From Dolomitihabitans soli (lineage in GTDB: Bacteria > Actinomycetota > Actinomycetes > Streptosporangiales > Streptosporangiaceae), in contig NZ_JAKNTW010000010.1 of NCBI RefSeq assembly GCF_022213955.1, positions 62,001 to 126,000 on the forward strand: 64,000 nt of DNA, in the 5' to 3' direction. Below, one piece after another: positions 30,292 through 39,358 of this stretch. Numbering within the stretch: position 1 is the first letter of the stretch; each line of letters begins with the position of its first letter. Below the pieces are notes generated by a model. It was not told the DNA's origin. It did not search any database and saw nothing but the letters and a program-made list of their open reading frames with translations. The translations under genes and the position numbers were made by a program.

Positions 30292-30948
30292 TCAGCCGAA
30301 GGACTCGACCGCGGCCGGGATGGGGGTGTCGCCCGAGGTGAGTTCCAGGGTCAGGTGGCGGACGGCCGGGGTGTCGAGGAGGACGGCGATCACGGCGGTG
30401 ACGTCGTCGCGGGAGATCTGGCCGCTGGGCAGGGCCGTTTCGGAGAGGGCGACGCGGCCGGTGCCGGGTTCGTCGGTCAGGCTGCCGGGGCGGAGGATCA
30501 GCCAGTCGAGGTCGTGGGCGCGCAGCTCGTCCTCGGCGCGGGTCTTCGCCTCGATGTAGGCCGCCCACACCTCGTCCGTGCCCGGCCGTGGCGGCCGTCC
30601 CGCGCCCATCGAGGAGATCTGGACGAACCGGCGGACCCCGGCGCTGACGGCGGCGTCGGCGAGCAGGCTGGAGGCGGCCCGGTCGACGGTGTCCTTCCTG
30701 GCCGCGCCGCTGCCCGGCCCGGCCCCGGCGGCGAAGATCACGGCGTCGACGTCGACCAGATGGGCGGCGACCTCCTCCACCCCCGCCCGCTCCAGGTCGC
30801 ACAGGATGGGCCAGGCGCCGGCCTGCCGTACGTCGTCCTCGTGGGACGGGTTTCGGATCAGGCCGCACACCTCGTCGCCCCGGGCCGCGAGCATCCGCTC
30901 CACCCGCATTGCGATCTTGCCGTGGCCACCCGCGATCACTGTGCGCAT
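30292..30948 (-). CDS. NAD(P)-binding atypical SDR (NmrA/BVR-B-like)
   Basis: A 218-residue Rossmann protein opening with VIAGGHGKIAMRVERMLAAR (G-x-x-G-x-x-x-x). It shows the atypical-SDR pattern FVQISSMGAGRPPRPGTDEV and the Tyr/Lys pair AAYIEAKTRAEDEL. Members are NADPH sensors or reductases with loosely defined substrates. The ATG at 30948 follows GGGGGTAATT and lies 2 bp after the ankyrin gene stop, so both are in one operon. Confidence 0.83.
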   Translation of the reverse strand: MRTVIAGGHGKIAMRVERMLAARGDEVCGLIRNPSHEDDVRQAGAWPILCDLERAGVEEVAAHLVDVDAVIFAAGAGPGSGAARKDTVDRAASSLLADAAVSAGVRRFVQISSMGAGRPPRPGTDEVWAAYIEAKTRAEDELRAHDLDWLILRPGSLTDEPGTGRVALSETALPSGQISRDDVTAVIAVLLDTPAVRHLTLELTSGDTPIPAAVESFG

Positions 30949-30950
30949 AA

Positions 30951-32396
30951 TTACCCCCGTTCCATGGTGCCATGTGCGGTCAGTCCGGCGAGGTAGGCGG
31001 CGGTCTCGTCGTGCCCGTTGTGCTCGGCCCAGCCCTGCGGGGTCGCCTCGTACTCGGTGTCCCTGACCTCCGGATCGGCGCCCAGCCCGACCAGGAGGCG
31101 CACCATCGCGAGGTCGCCGGAGAGAGCGGCCTCGTGCAGCGCGGACGCCCTCCTGACATGGGAGACGTCGAAGCCGAGCGAGGCCAGCACGCGCACCGCG
31201 CCGGCCTTCCCCGCCGCCGCGGCGATCGAGATCATGTACGGCATGCGCGCGATGGCGGCGTCGGCGACGTCCAGGTCTGCGGGCCGTTCGCCGCGCATGC
31301 ACGCGGCCAGGAAGAGGTCCACCCGGTCCAGCGAGCCGCCCGCCCCCGCGGCGGTGAGCAGGTCCGCGATCTCGGTGTGCCCCCGGAGCACGGCCAGCTC
31401 GTAGGCGGTGCGCCCCTCGAAGATCGGGTGGCCGGTGCCGTGCCCGTCGAGGACCGCGCCGTGCTCGATCAGCAGCCGCAGCCGTCGCGGCCGGCCGTAC
31501 AGCGCCGCCGCGAGGACCTCGTCCTGAAGCAGCTGCGACGGGGAGGGCTGGGCGGGGCCGAGACGCTCGCGCCACGGGCCGCCGTCACCCGTGCCCAGGC
31601 CGAACTCGAAGAGCAACTCCAGGTGTTCCGTGTCGTCGAGGGCGAGCCCCCTGTTGTAGAGGGTCTGGCTGTCGTTGGGATCGGCGCCCGCCCCGAGCAG
31701 CAGCCTGGCCAGCTCCATCCCGCGCGGGTGCTCGGGCTCGGCACGCTCTCCCCTGCCGAAGACGCCCGTCAGAGCGGTGAACGGCGGAGTCAGCCCCTCC
31801 CACAGATAACCCGCGTTCGGATCGGCGCCGTGCGCGAGCAGCAGCCGGGCGGTCTCCGGCGGGTCACCGGCGCCGATCCGCGAGTACGCGAGGTAGAGCA
31901 GCGGCTCCCACCGGTACGGCCCGCCCTGACGGCGGGCCTGCGCGGGATCGGCGGCGAGCAGTTCGGCCAGCTCCGCCGAACGGCCGCAGGCCGCCATCGT
32001 GAACACGTCGGCGGTCGCCAGCCGTGGATCGGCCGCCAGCAGGGCGACGGCCCTCCCGGGCCGGGTCAGGTCGGGATCGCCGTAGGTGAGGCAGCCCAGC
32101 CGCAGAAGCTCGGCGACGGGATCCGCGGACTCCGCCACCCGGTGCGGCGCCCGCGCGAGCTCGGTGACGAGGTCGAGGTGCCGCCGCAGCCGGGGCCAGG
32201 ACGCGAAGCCGTACAGGCGGGCGGTGACGAGCTGCGCGTCGGCGAGCGTGAACGGGCCGGCGGGACGGGTGCCGGGATGCAGATCGCGGACCAGGTCGAG
32301 GGCGGCGGGATCTGCGGCGTGGACCTGACGCTTGAGGCGTTTCGCCTGGTTCTTCAGGTGTTCCAGGCTCGGGTCGCCGGGAAGACGGAGCGGCAC
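30951..32396 (-). CDS. Ankyrin-repeat protein
   Basis: A 481-residue protein with many ankyrin units, for example ETARLLLAHGADPNAG, MELARLLLGAGADPND, LRLLIEHGAVLDGHGTG and TEIADLLTAAGAGGS. The N-terminal 100 residues (LPGDPSLEHLKNQAKRLKRQ and RLYGFASWPRLRRHLD) form the conserved head of this actinobacterial family. It should mediate protein-protein contacts in the cytosol; the partner is unknown. GTG 32396 follows GGGAGGCCACC, and the 26 upstream codons are rejected. Confidence 0.85.
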   Translation of the reverse strand: MPLRLPGDPSLEHLKNQAKRLKRQVHAADPAALDLVRDLHPGTRPAGPFTLADAQLVTARLYGFASWPRLRRHLDLVTELARAPHRVAESADPVAELLRLGCLTYGDPDLTRPGRAVALLAADPRLATADVFTMAACGRSAELAELLAADPAQARRQGGPYRWEPLLYLAYSRIGAGDPPETARLLLAHGADPNAGYLWEGLTPPFTALTGVFGRGERAEPEHPRGMELARLLLGAGADPNDSQTLYNRGLALDDTEHLELLFEFGLGTGDGGPWRERLGPAQPSPSQLLQDEVLAAALYGRPRRLRLLIEHGAVLDGHGTGHPIFEGRTAYELAVLRGHTEIADLLTAAGAGGSLDRVDLFLAACMRGERPADLDVADAAIARMPYMISIAAAAGKAGAVRVLASLGFDVSHVRRASALHEAALSGDLAMVRLLVGLGADPEVRDTEYEATPQGWAEHNGHDETAAYLAGLTAHGTMERG

Positions 32397-32553
32397 GGTG
32401 GCCTCCCTTTCGTTGCTGCCCGCCGTCCGCATGACCGGGCCGAAAAGGAGGTGGATCGGCATACCGCGCATCACGTGATCAGGTGGGCTGTGCCCTTCCC
32501 GCGGACCGGGTGCGCCCTGAAACGCCGTCTCAGCCTACGCCATCTCCTGCCGG

Positions 32554-35500
32554 TCAGGCGAAGACGTCCTGCTGGTAGCGGCCCTCCTCCTCCAGGCGCC
32601 GCAGCCACTCCTCGCCGTCGCCGCCGGTCCTGTCCCGGTAGATTCCGGCCAGCGCCTGCCGTACGGCGGGCGCCATCCGGAGGCCGTCGCCGCAGACGTA
32701 GACGTGCGCGCCCCGCTCCAGCAGCGCCCACACACCGTCGGCGTCGGCGGTCACCGCGTCCTGGACGAAACGGTGCGGATGCCCCGGCACTGCTGAGAAC
32801 GCCAGGTGAACGTCGTCGAGCGCGGTCATCTCCGCCCGATAGAGCCAGTCGTGATCAGGGTGGCGGCAGCCGTAGAACACCTTGGCCGGAGCGGTCGCGC
32901 CGGTCAGGGCGCGCTCCTCGAGGAAGCCGCGCAGCGGGGCGAAGCCGGTGCCGGGGCCGACGAGGATCACCGGGGTCGCCGGGTCGGCGGGCAGACGGAA
33001 CGGGGGGGCGGGAACCCGGATGTAGCCGTAGAAGACGTCACCCTCCTCCAGTCCCGCCAGGTAGGCGGAGCACATGCCGCGGTACTCGCCGGCGCCGGAC
33101 CAGGCGGGCCCTTCGACCAGGCCGACGGTGATCCGGATCAGGCCCGGGTCGGCCAGCGGCGAGGAGGAGATCGAGTAGTAGCGCGGCCTGATCGGCCCGG
33201 CCATCTCCAGGAAGACGGGCAGCGGCAGGGTGATCGCGGGGAACCGTTCCAGCAGCGCGAGCGCCGAGACCCGCTTCGCCCGGATCCCTTCCGGGTAGTC
33301 CTCCGCCAGCGCGGCCAGCTCGCCACGCGTCCACGGGCACCCGGTGTGCTCGGCCAGCGTCGCGAGATCCGCCCGGGTGGCCACCTCCTGGAGCTCGGCG
33401 AACTCGGTGAGCAGCAGCCCGGCGGTCACCGGCGTGTCCACCGGCAGATGGGTCGCGCCCCGCGCGCGCAGCCGTACGACCTGGTCGCGGGGTACGCGCA
33501 GGCACCGCAACGCCCAGTCGACGAGCGCCGGGTCGTTCTTGGCGAAGGTGGCCAGATGGTCGCCCGCCGTGTAGGTGACCCCCTCGGGCAGCGCGGCCAC
33601 GATCGAGCGCACCCCCGGCCTGGGGGCCTCCACGGAGAAGTCCCACAGCCCTGTGGGGTCGCCGGTCAGCTCCTCGTTCGAGAGGACCGTCAGCCCGAAC
33701 GCCTGGGGGGACACGACAGCCGGCCGTACGTCGGCCTCGGTCATCACGTCCATCTCGTAGCGCGGCCCGAGGTCCTGCGCGGCGGTGCCGTACTCCTGTG
33801 CGAGGGCCGCCCACAGCGCCGCCGTCCACGTCGAGACGTCGCCGTCGAAGTCACCGTCGGCGTCGGCCTCGCCGCGCTCCACCAGCGGCACGGCGCCCGC
33901 CCCGGTGAGCTTGTCGAAGGCGCGGCGCGGGAAGTCCTGGTAGGTGGGCCACTGGGTGTTGCCGCAGCCGAGCAGCGCCAGCCGTACCCCTTCGAGGCCG
34001 GACAACTCGGCGGCGTCGAAGAGCTGCGCGTTGTCGGGGGCCTTGCCGTTGTAGGTGGAGGCGACCACCACGAGGAGGCCGTCGGCGGGCGGGGACTCGG
34101 CCAGCTCGTCCAGCGTCATCAGCGTGGTCGCGAAGCCCGACCGCCCGGCCCGCTCCGCCAGCCGCTCCGCGAGGTCGGCCGAGGCGCCGAGGTTGGACCC
34201 GTAGGCGACGGCCAGACTCACCCCGGTCACCTGGACCTCGACCTGCTCGGTCTCCTCCTCCGGCGACGCCTGCGGCATGGCCCGCTCCTGCGGCTTGCGT
34301 TCCCGCACGCGTACGGTGAACCCGTCGGGCTTGATGGTGAGCGTCTCCTTCACCCGGATCCGGTAGGCGTCCGGATCGGAGATCGCGAAGTCGCGAAGGA
34401 TGAGCGCGAGCGCGAGCCGGGCCTCGGTGAGGGCGAACTGGCGGCCGATGCAGGCCCGCTCGCCGTTGCCGAACGGCTTGTAGGCGGCCGGGTGGTGGGC
34501 GGCCTTGTTCTCGGGGAGCCAACGGTCGATGTCGAACTCGTCCGGCCGCTCCCAGGCCTTCGCATGACGGTGCAACGGAGACAGCAACACGACGACCGGC
34601 TGTTCGGCGGGCACGGCGTAGCCGCCGATCGTGGTGTCCTCGAAGGGCGTCACCGAGAACGCGGGAATGGGCGACCAGACCCGCAGCGTCTCCTCCAGGA
34701 TCCGCGGGATGACGTCCAGTTTGGCGATCGTCTCGTAGCTGGGCGCGGCGTCCCCCGGCAGCAGCCGGTCCACCTCGGCGTACGCCTGGGCGAGCACGTG
34801 CGGGTTGCGCAGCAGGTTGTACAGGGCGAAGGAGAGCAGCCCGCTGGTGGTCTCGTGGCCGGCGATCAGGAAGGTGATCACCTGGTTCCGGATGTTCTCG
34901 TCCGACAGGCGCTCGCCGCTGCGCGGGTCCGACGCGCCCAGCATCAGGCCCAGCAGGTCGCGGGTGCTCCGGTCGCCGGCGTCCCTGCGCTGCCTGATGA
35001 CGTCGTCGACCAGGTCGCGCATCAGCTGGATGTCGGCCCGGTACGCCTTCTCCTGCCTGCGCTTCAGCTTGGTGACCAAGGGGAGTTGCCGGTCGCGCAG
35101 CATCGCCTCGGTCAGCGTGCGCCCCATGGCCTGCAGGAAGGGGTGCAGCTCGGCGGACTCGAAGGAGTCGAAACGGTAGTCGAACCCGGTCAGCGAGATC
35201 GTGTCCAGGGTGAGCCTGGTCATGTCGTCCGGCACGTTCAGATCCTCGCCCTGCCTGCGCCGCCAGGAGGCGACGAGCTGGTCGGCGACCTCCAGCATCT
35301 GCGGGAAGTACGCCTTCATCGAGCGCTGGCTGAACGCCGGCATCAGGATGCGGTGCGCGTGCCCCCAGACCGGTTCCTCGGGGCCGGCGGTGAACAGGCC
35401 GTCGCCGGCGAAGTCGCGGACGATCGACAGCGGGGGCTGGATCTTCTTGCGGAACCGGCTCTCGTCGCACACCTCGGCGACCATGCCGGGGTCGTAGACG

Positions 35501-35658
35501 AACAGGACCCGTTGACCGAGCAGGTCGAGCTGGTAGAGGCCCTCGGGGTGGCGCGCGGCCAGCTCATCGAGGTAGCCGGTGGGGGCGTGGGCCGGGATCT
35601 GGAAGGCGTTTCCCACGATGGGGAGCCCTGGGGGAGCCGGAATCTCGGTCACTGTCAT
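32554..35658 (-). CDS. Self-sufficient cytochrome P450-NADPH reductase fusion (CYP102 / P450-BM3 type)
   Basis: A 1034-residue fusion of P450, FMN and FAD/NADPH domains. In the heme domain the I-helix AGHETTSG, E-x-x-R (EETLR) and the heme-Cys loop FGNGERACIGRQ are present. The FMN domain starts at about residue 490 with AYGSNLGASADLAERLAE. The FAD part has RYYSISSSP and the NADPH part GPGTGFAPLRGFLEER and YVCGDG. It should hydroxylate fatty acids or similar chains without a partner protein. The ATG at 35658 follows GAGGAGGTCCGT. It is divergent from a TetR gene and preceded by two operator-like palindromes. Confidence 0.95.
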   Translation of the reverse strand: MTVTEIPAPPGLPIVGNAFQIPAHAPTGYLDELAARHPEGLYQLDLLGQRVLFVYDPGMVAEVCDESRFRKKIQPPLSIVRDFAGDGLFTAGPEEPVWGHAHRILMPAFSQRSMKAYFPQMLEVADQLVASWRRRQGEDLNVPDDMTRLTLDTISLTGFDYRFDSFESAELHPFLQAMGRTLTEAMLRDRQLPLVTKLKRRQEKAYRADIQLMRDLVDDVIRQRRDAGDRSTRDLLGLMLGASDPRSGERLSDENIRNQVITFLIAGHETTSGLLSFALYNLLRNPHVLAQAYAEVDRLLPGDAAPSYETIAKLDVIPRILEETLRVWSPIPAFSVTPFEDTTIGGYAVPAEQPVVVLLSPLHRHAKAWERPDEFDIDRWLPENKAAHHPAAYKPFGNGERACIGRQFALTEARLALALILRDFAISDPDAYRIRVKETLTIKPDGFTVRVRERKPQERAMPQASPEEETEQVEVQVTGVSLAVAYGSNLGASADLAERLAERAGRSGFATTLMTLDELAESPPADGLLVVVASTYNGKAPDNAQLFDAAELSGLEGVRLALLGCGNTQWPTYQDFPRRAFDKLTGAGAVPLVERGEADADGDFDGDVSTWTAALWAALAQEYGTAAQDLGPRYEMDVMTEADVRPAVVSPQAFGLTVLSNEELTGDPTGLWDFSVEAPRPGVRSIVAALPEGVTYTAGDHLATFAKNDPALVDWALRCLRVPRDQVVRLRARGATHLPVDTPVTAGLLLTEFAELQEVATRADLATLAEHTGCPWTRGELAALAEDYPEGIRAKRVSALALLERFPAITLPLPVFLEMAGPIRPRYYSISSSPLADPGLIRITVGLVEGPAWSGAGEYRGMCSAYLAGLEEGDVFYGYIRVPAPPFRLPADPATPVILVGPGTGFAPLRGFLEERALTGATAPAKVFYGCRHPDHDWLYRAEMTALDDVHLAFSAVPGHPHRFVQDAVTADADGVWALLERGAHVYVCGDGLRMAPAVRQALAGIYRDRTGGDGEEWLRRLEEEGRYQQDVFA

Positions 35659-35674
35659 ACGGACCTCCTCTAGC

Positions 35675-35710
35675 CATACGCTGTATATCGACGCTAGCAT
35701 ACGCCGTATG
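35675..35710. promoter_or_regulatory. Paired TetR-type operators of the P450 gene and its regulator
   Basis: CATACGCCGTATG (35698-35710) is a perfect 13-bp palindrome and CATACGCTGTATA (35675-35687) a near copy, 23 bp apart. The second site contains the TetR gene start codon, so repressor binding would block both genes. Confidence 0.75.
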
Positions 35711-36283
35711 GCAGTTAGTGCGCGAAGAGGCCGGGCCCTTTCCACCGAGGAGATCTACCTGACCGCCCTCCGGCTGGTCGACGAGGGCGGTGTCGACGGG
35801 CTGTCGATGCGCAAGCTGGCCGCCGAGCTCGACGTCAACCCCATGTCGCTCTATCACCATGTGGACAGCAAGACCGCTCTGATCAGCCAGCTCTGCGCCA
35901 TGGCCGCGAACCGCCTCGAACTCCCACCCGACGACGGCACCCCCTGGCAGGACCAGTTGCGCGCCCTCGGCCATGCCGAGCGCCGCCTCGCCAAACTCCA
36001 CCCGGCCCTGTGGAGCTACATCAGTTCCCATCCGGAGTCGCTCCACAAGGAGTCCGGCGTGTGGCAGGTGCTCACCCGCAACCTGCTGGCAGCGGGCGTG
36101 CCCGCCACCGAACTGGACGCCACCTGCGAGGCGCTCTTCGCCTTCGTCTCCGGCTTCGTCACCGCCGAGAACAACCAGACCATCGGGTTCCGCGCCGGCA
36201 CGGAGGACGTCGACCGCACCTTCGAGATCGCGGTCGACATCATCCTCGCCGGCCTCTCCCACCGCCACTCGCCGGCCACCTGA
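35708..36283 (+). CDS. TetR/AcrR-family repressor of the P450 gene
   Basis: A 191-residue TetR regulator. The helix-turn-helix is in GLSMRKLAAELDVNPMSLYH (residues 36-55), followed by HHVDSKTALISQL. The C-terminal ligand domain is of the TetR_C type with VSGFVTAENNQTIGFR. Its ATG lies inside the right-hand operator palindrome and there is no leader, so the mRNA is probably leaderless. This is the expected repressor of the divergent P450 gene, released by a fatty-acid-like or aromatic inducer in family precedents. Confidence 0.92.
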   Translation: MAVSARRGRALSTEEIYLTALRLVDEGGVDGLSMRKLAAELDVNPMSLYHHVDSKTALISQLCAMAANRLELPPDDGTPWQDQLRALGHAERRLAKLHPALWSYISSHPESLHKESGVWQVLTRNLLAAGVPATELDATCEALFAFVSGFVTAENNQTIGFRAGTEDVDRTFEIAVDIILAGLSHRHSPAT

Positions 36284-36401
36284 GACCCATCCCCGCCGCC
36301 GAGCGGACCGCTCGCCGTACACCGCCCGCAACCACACGGTGGACGGGCAACGCCACCGGCGCAGGCCCACCCCGTACGGGGGCCCGCGGCACGCCCGCCG
36401 G

Positions 36402-37031
36402 TCAGCGGACGCCGCGTGGGCGGAACTGGACGCTGATCCGGGGGCCGGTCGCCCGAGCGGACTTGGGGATGGCGTGCTCCCAGGTGCGCTGGCAACTCCC
36501 GCCCATCACGATGAGGTCGCCGTGGCCGAGATCGTGGCGCAGGGCGGGGCCGCCGCCGCGCGGGCGGAGCAGCAGGGAGCGGGGAGCGCCCACCGAGACG
36601 ATCGCGACCATGGTGTCCTCGGTCCTGCCGCGCCCGGTGGTGTCGCCGTGCCAGGCGACGCTGTCGCGGCCGTCACGGTAGAAGCACAGCCCGGCGGTGC
36701 GGAACGGCTCGCCCAGCTCCTCCACGTAGTGCTCGTCGAGGACACGCCGGGCCTCGACGAGCGCCGGATCGGGCAGGGGCTCACCCTCCGCGTAGAACTT
36801 GAGCAACCGGGGCACGTCGACCACCCGGTCGTACATGTGCCGTCGCTCACCGTGCCACGGCACAGCCGCGACGAGCCGGTCGAAGAGCTCGTCGGCGCCC
36901 GCCATCCAGCCAGGCCGGACGTCGATCCAGGCACCGTGCGCGAGGACCGTGCGCCGCACCGACGAACCGAGAGGGCCGGGACCGACCTCCGCACACCAGT
37001 CGAGCAGCGAGCCCTGAAAAGAACCCGTCAT
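36402..37031 (-). CDS. alkB: AlkB-type 2-oxoglutarate/Fe(II)-dependent dioxygenase
   Basis: A 209-residue DNA-repair demethylase homolog that reverses alkyl lesions on bases by oxidation. The iron site is visible as H-x-D in VAWHGDTTGRG and a distal His in WEHAIPKS. The 2-oxoglutarate Arg lies in GPRISVQFRPRG. The nucleotide-lid region CFYRDGRDSVAWH matches the family. The ATG at 37031 is preceded by GGTTGGAGT. It converges with the TetR gene, with a 118-bp spacer containing short palindromes such as CCCCGTACGGGG. Confidence 0.9.
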   Translation of the reverse strand: MTGSFQGSLLDWCAEVGPGPLGSSVRRTVLAHGAWIDVRPGWMAGADELFDRLVAAVPWHGERRHMYDRVVDVPRLLKFYAEGEPLPDPALVEARRVLDEHYVEELGEPFRTAGLCFYRDGRDSVAWHGDTTGRGRTEDTMVAIVSVGAPRSLLLRPRGGGPALRHDLGHGDLIVMGGSCQRTWEHAIPKSARATGPRISVQFRPRGVR

Positions 37032-37059
37032 ACTCCAACCCTACACGAACACACATTCG

Positions 37060-37176
37060 ATCAAATGGCGCATCGGAAGCGGCTCAACCTATTACGGCCT
37101 GCGCGCGCTCGCGAAGGTGACGGGCGACCGGAACACCCTGCTGGACGTCGTGGAGGGTGCACTCGCGGCCCTGTAG
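37060..37176 (+). pseudogene. Possible C-terminal gene remnant
   Basis: One plus-strand frame reads GSTYYGLRALAKVTGDRNTL and then LLDVVEGALAAL and a stop at 37176. It has protein-like composition but no start or upstream continuation. It may be the tail of a deleted gene; the family is not recognised. Confidence 0.3.
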
Positions 37177-37249
37177 ACCGGCGGCGGCCATGCCGCGACC
37201 GGCTTTGTCATGCCCAGATTCGTCCGACACGCCTGATGGATGGGCGTGT

Positions 37250-38380
37250 TCAGGGCTGGTAGGCATAGAGCCAGCCGGTGGCCCGCTCGTAGAAGTGGCG
37301 GATGAAGAAGGGCATGAACAAATCGTTCAGGGACCGCTTCACCGGCCCGGCGACCTTGGCGTCCCGGTTGTCCTCCGCCATCCTGGCCACCTTGGCGACG
37401 CGTGGGCGGCGCGCCCGCTCGTAGGCGGCCAGCGCGTCGGGAACCGTGCTCGCGGCCGCCAGCGACCTGGCCAGCACCACCGCGTCCTCGATCGCCATCG
37501 AGGCGCCCTGACCGGCTCCCACCGGATGTGCGGCGTCGCCGACGAGGGCGATCCGATCGTCGCGCCAGACCCGCGCGGGAGCCAGCACGTGGCTGAGCGT
37601 CGGGCGGTGCACCTCGGTGGCGGCACGCAGGATCGACGACGGCACGCGCTCGGTCCGGTAGCACTCGGCGAGCCGGGCGAGGTCGGCGACGGCGGTGGGA
37701 TCGGGCTCCTCGGCGCAGTTCACCTGCGCGCTCCACCACACCGCGCCGCCGGGCGCCACGACGTGGAGGAAGGCGCCGGCCCCGGCGAACACGAGGTTGA
37801 AGACGCCCGGCTCCAGGTCGAGACCTCGGGCGACGCCGGAGACGTTGCAGATGCCCGCGTAGACGGGCGCGGGCGCGGCGGGGTCGAGGATCTTCCGGGT
37901 CGGCGACCAGAGGCCGTCGGCGCCGACGAGAAGGTCGGCGCCGATCTCACGCCCTCCTTCGAGCGTGACCCGGACCCCGTCGCCGCGCGCCACCGAGCCC
38001 GTCACCCGCTCACCGGTGACCACCCGGGCGCCGCCACGCGACGCCGCCGCCCGGAGGGTCCGCACCAGTTCGCCACGCATCAGCGTCATGCCGTGCAGGT
38101 CGTCGGCCGAGCGACGCCCCCGGGGCACGTCTCCCAGCAGTTTGCCGGAGCTCGCCCACATCCGCTGTCTGGCGACCGGGAACCCGGCTCGCTGGACCGC
38201 CTCAAGGCAGCCGAGCCTCTCCAGCCCGCGCAGGCCGTTGCCGGCCAGGCTGACGAACGAACCGACCTGGCCCACCGGGTCCTCGTACGCCTCGTACACC
38301 GTGACCCGCGCGCCGATCCGCCGCAACGCGATCGCGCACGCGGCCCCGGCCACGCCTCCGCCGGCCACCACAACGTCCAT
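37250..38380 (-). CDS. FAD-dependent aromatic-ring-type monooxygenase
   Basis: A 376-residue group-A flavoprotein monooxygenase. The FAD loop is VVVAGGGVAGAACAIALRRI with an acidic residue at the end of strand 2 (VYEAYED). The DG motif lies in DLLVGADGLWSPTRK, and the GD motif in ALVGDAAHPVGAGQGASMAI. It hydroxylates or epoxidises small aromatic or polyketide substrates in family precedents. The start at 38380 follows GGGAGGCTCTG; a longer frame exists. It is divergent from a TetR gene, with GAATC-type repeats between them. Confidence 0.9.
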   Translation of the reverse strand: MDVVVAGGGVAGAACAIALRRIGARVTVYEAYEDPVGQVGSFVSLAGNGLRGLERLGCLEAVQRAGFPVARQRMWASSGKLLGDVPRGRRSADDLHGMTLMRGELVRTLRAAASRGGARVVTGERVTGSVARGDGVRVTLEGGREIGADLLVGADGLWSPTRKILDPAAPAPVYAGICNVSGVARGLDLEPGVFNLVFAGAGAFLHVVAPGGAVWWSAQVNCAEEPDPTAVADLARLAECYRTERVPSSILRAATEVHRPTLSHVLAPARVWRDDRIALVGDAAHPVGAGQGASMAIEDAVVLARSLAAASTVPDALAAYERARRPRVAKVARMAEDNRDAKVAGPVKRSLNDLFMPFFIRHFYERATGWLYAYQP

Positions 38381-38392
38381 CAGAGCCTCCCT

Positions 38393-38427
38393 GAATCTCA
38401 TTTCACCGAATCAACATTCAGCGAATC
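38393..38427. promoter_or_regulatory. Three GAATC direct repeats with 15-bp period between monooxygenase and TetR
   Basis: GAATC occurs at 38393, 38408 and 38423, exactly 15 bp apart. The second and third copies extend to TTCA-C/G-CGAATC. They lie in the 95-bp divergent spacer and probably form the TetR operator. Confidence 0.5.
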
Positions 38428-38475
38428 TGCGCTCAGTATGATGAGACGGGAGATCGGCGTCAAGGGAGGAGCCCG

Positions 38476-39090
38476 ATGGGTGTGCGCAAGGCGAAGGCGG
38501 CCGAGACGGAGGCGGCCCTCAAGGACGCGGCCCGCCGCCTGTTCGTCACACGCGGCTACCAGAACACGAAGATCGGCGACATCACGGCCGCCGCCGGGCG
38601 CGCGACCGGGTCCTTCTACGACCACTTCACCAGCAAGGAGGCACTGCTCCAGGCACTGCTCGCCGACATGCACGACCAGGCCGACACCGAGGTCGCCGCG
38701 AGCGACCACCCGCGCGACCACGACCTGAGCGACCCCGTCCAACTGCGCGAGCACATCGCCATCACGTGGTCGGTCTTCCGCGACCACCTCCCCGTGGTGG
38801 TGGCCCTGTTCCAGTCGGCGATGACCGACGACCCCGGCTCCGGCCGCGCGTGGCGGCGGCTGACCGAGGACACCGCGACCTTCCGCGATCACCTGGAGTG
38901 GCTCCAGGAGCGCGGCCACCCCCTGCCGGGCGATCCGACGCTCGTTGCCGCCGCCATGGGGGCGATGCTCTCGATGCTCGGCTACTCGCTCCTCACCGCG
39001 GGCGAGCACGGCCCGGAACTCACCGACACCGAGATCGTCGACACCCTCACCAGCCTGGTGCTACACGGACTGGCCGGCCCGGACAACTGA
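38476..39090 (+). CDS. TetR-family regulator (divergent to monooxygenase)
   Basis: A 204-residue TetR protein. The helix-turn-helix is [20 protein letters not shown] (residues 33-52), followed by [16 protein letters not shown]. The C-terminal part is typical of TetR_C domains ([20 protein letters not shown]). The ATG at 38476 follows GGGAGGAGCCCG. It is expected to repress the divergent flavin monooxygenase gene. A 268-bp AT-richer intergenic region with a micro-gene follows. Confidence 0.9.
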   Translation: MGVRKAKAAETEAALKDAARRLFVTRGYQNTKIGDITAAAGRATGSFYDHFTSKEALLQALLADMHDQADTEVAASDHPRDHDLSDPVQLREHIAITWSVFRDHLPVVVALFQSAMTDDPGSGRAWRRLTEDTATFRDHLEWLQERGHPLPGDPTLVAAAMGAMLSMLGYSLLTAGEHGPELTDTEIVDTLTSLVLHGLAGPDN

Positions 39091-39281
39091 GCGACGCGCG
39101 GGCGGAGGGCGGCAGGAAGCGGGCGACGCGGGGCCGGATCGTCGTGTGGTCCCGTGACGCTCGACAAGTCCCCTCTTTACGGTGAAGCCGTTCGCCAAGG
39201 CAATTCGTGACCGCGCTTTCTGCGCAGTTTGTCATCGAAAGGATTCCCTAACATCCGGCAAACCACATCGAGCTTTGATTG

Positions 39282-39346
39282 ATCGCCCTTTTAGGGTCCT
39301 ATGTGACTTAAGGTGCTAGCGTCCTATTTGTCCGTGAAAGGGCGAT
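39282..39346 (+). promoter_or_regulatory. 5' leader with a 10-bp inverted repeat upstream of the micro-gene
   Basis: ATCGCCCTTT (39282-39291) and AAAGGGCGAT (39337-39346) are perfect inverted copies enclosing 45 nt. Two GTCCTAT direct repeats, at 39296 and 39321, lie in the loop region. The arm ends just before the Shine-Dalgarno AGGGGGG of the micro-gene (39348-39354). The region 39150-39350 is much poorer in G+C than its surroundings, as expected for a real promoter-leader. Exact -10 and -35 boxes are not certain. Confidence 0.55.
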
Positions 39347-39358
39347 TAGGGGGGTTCG

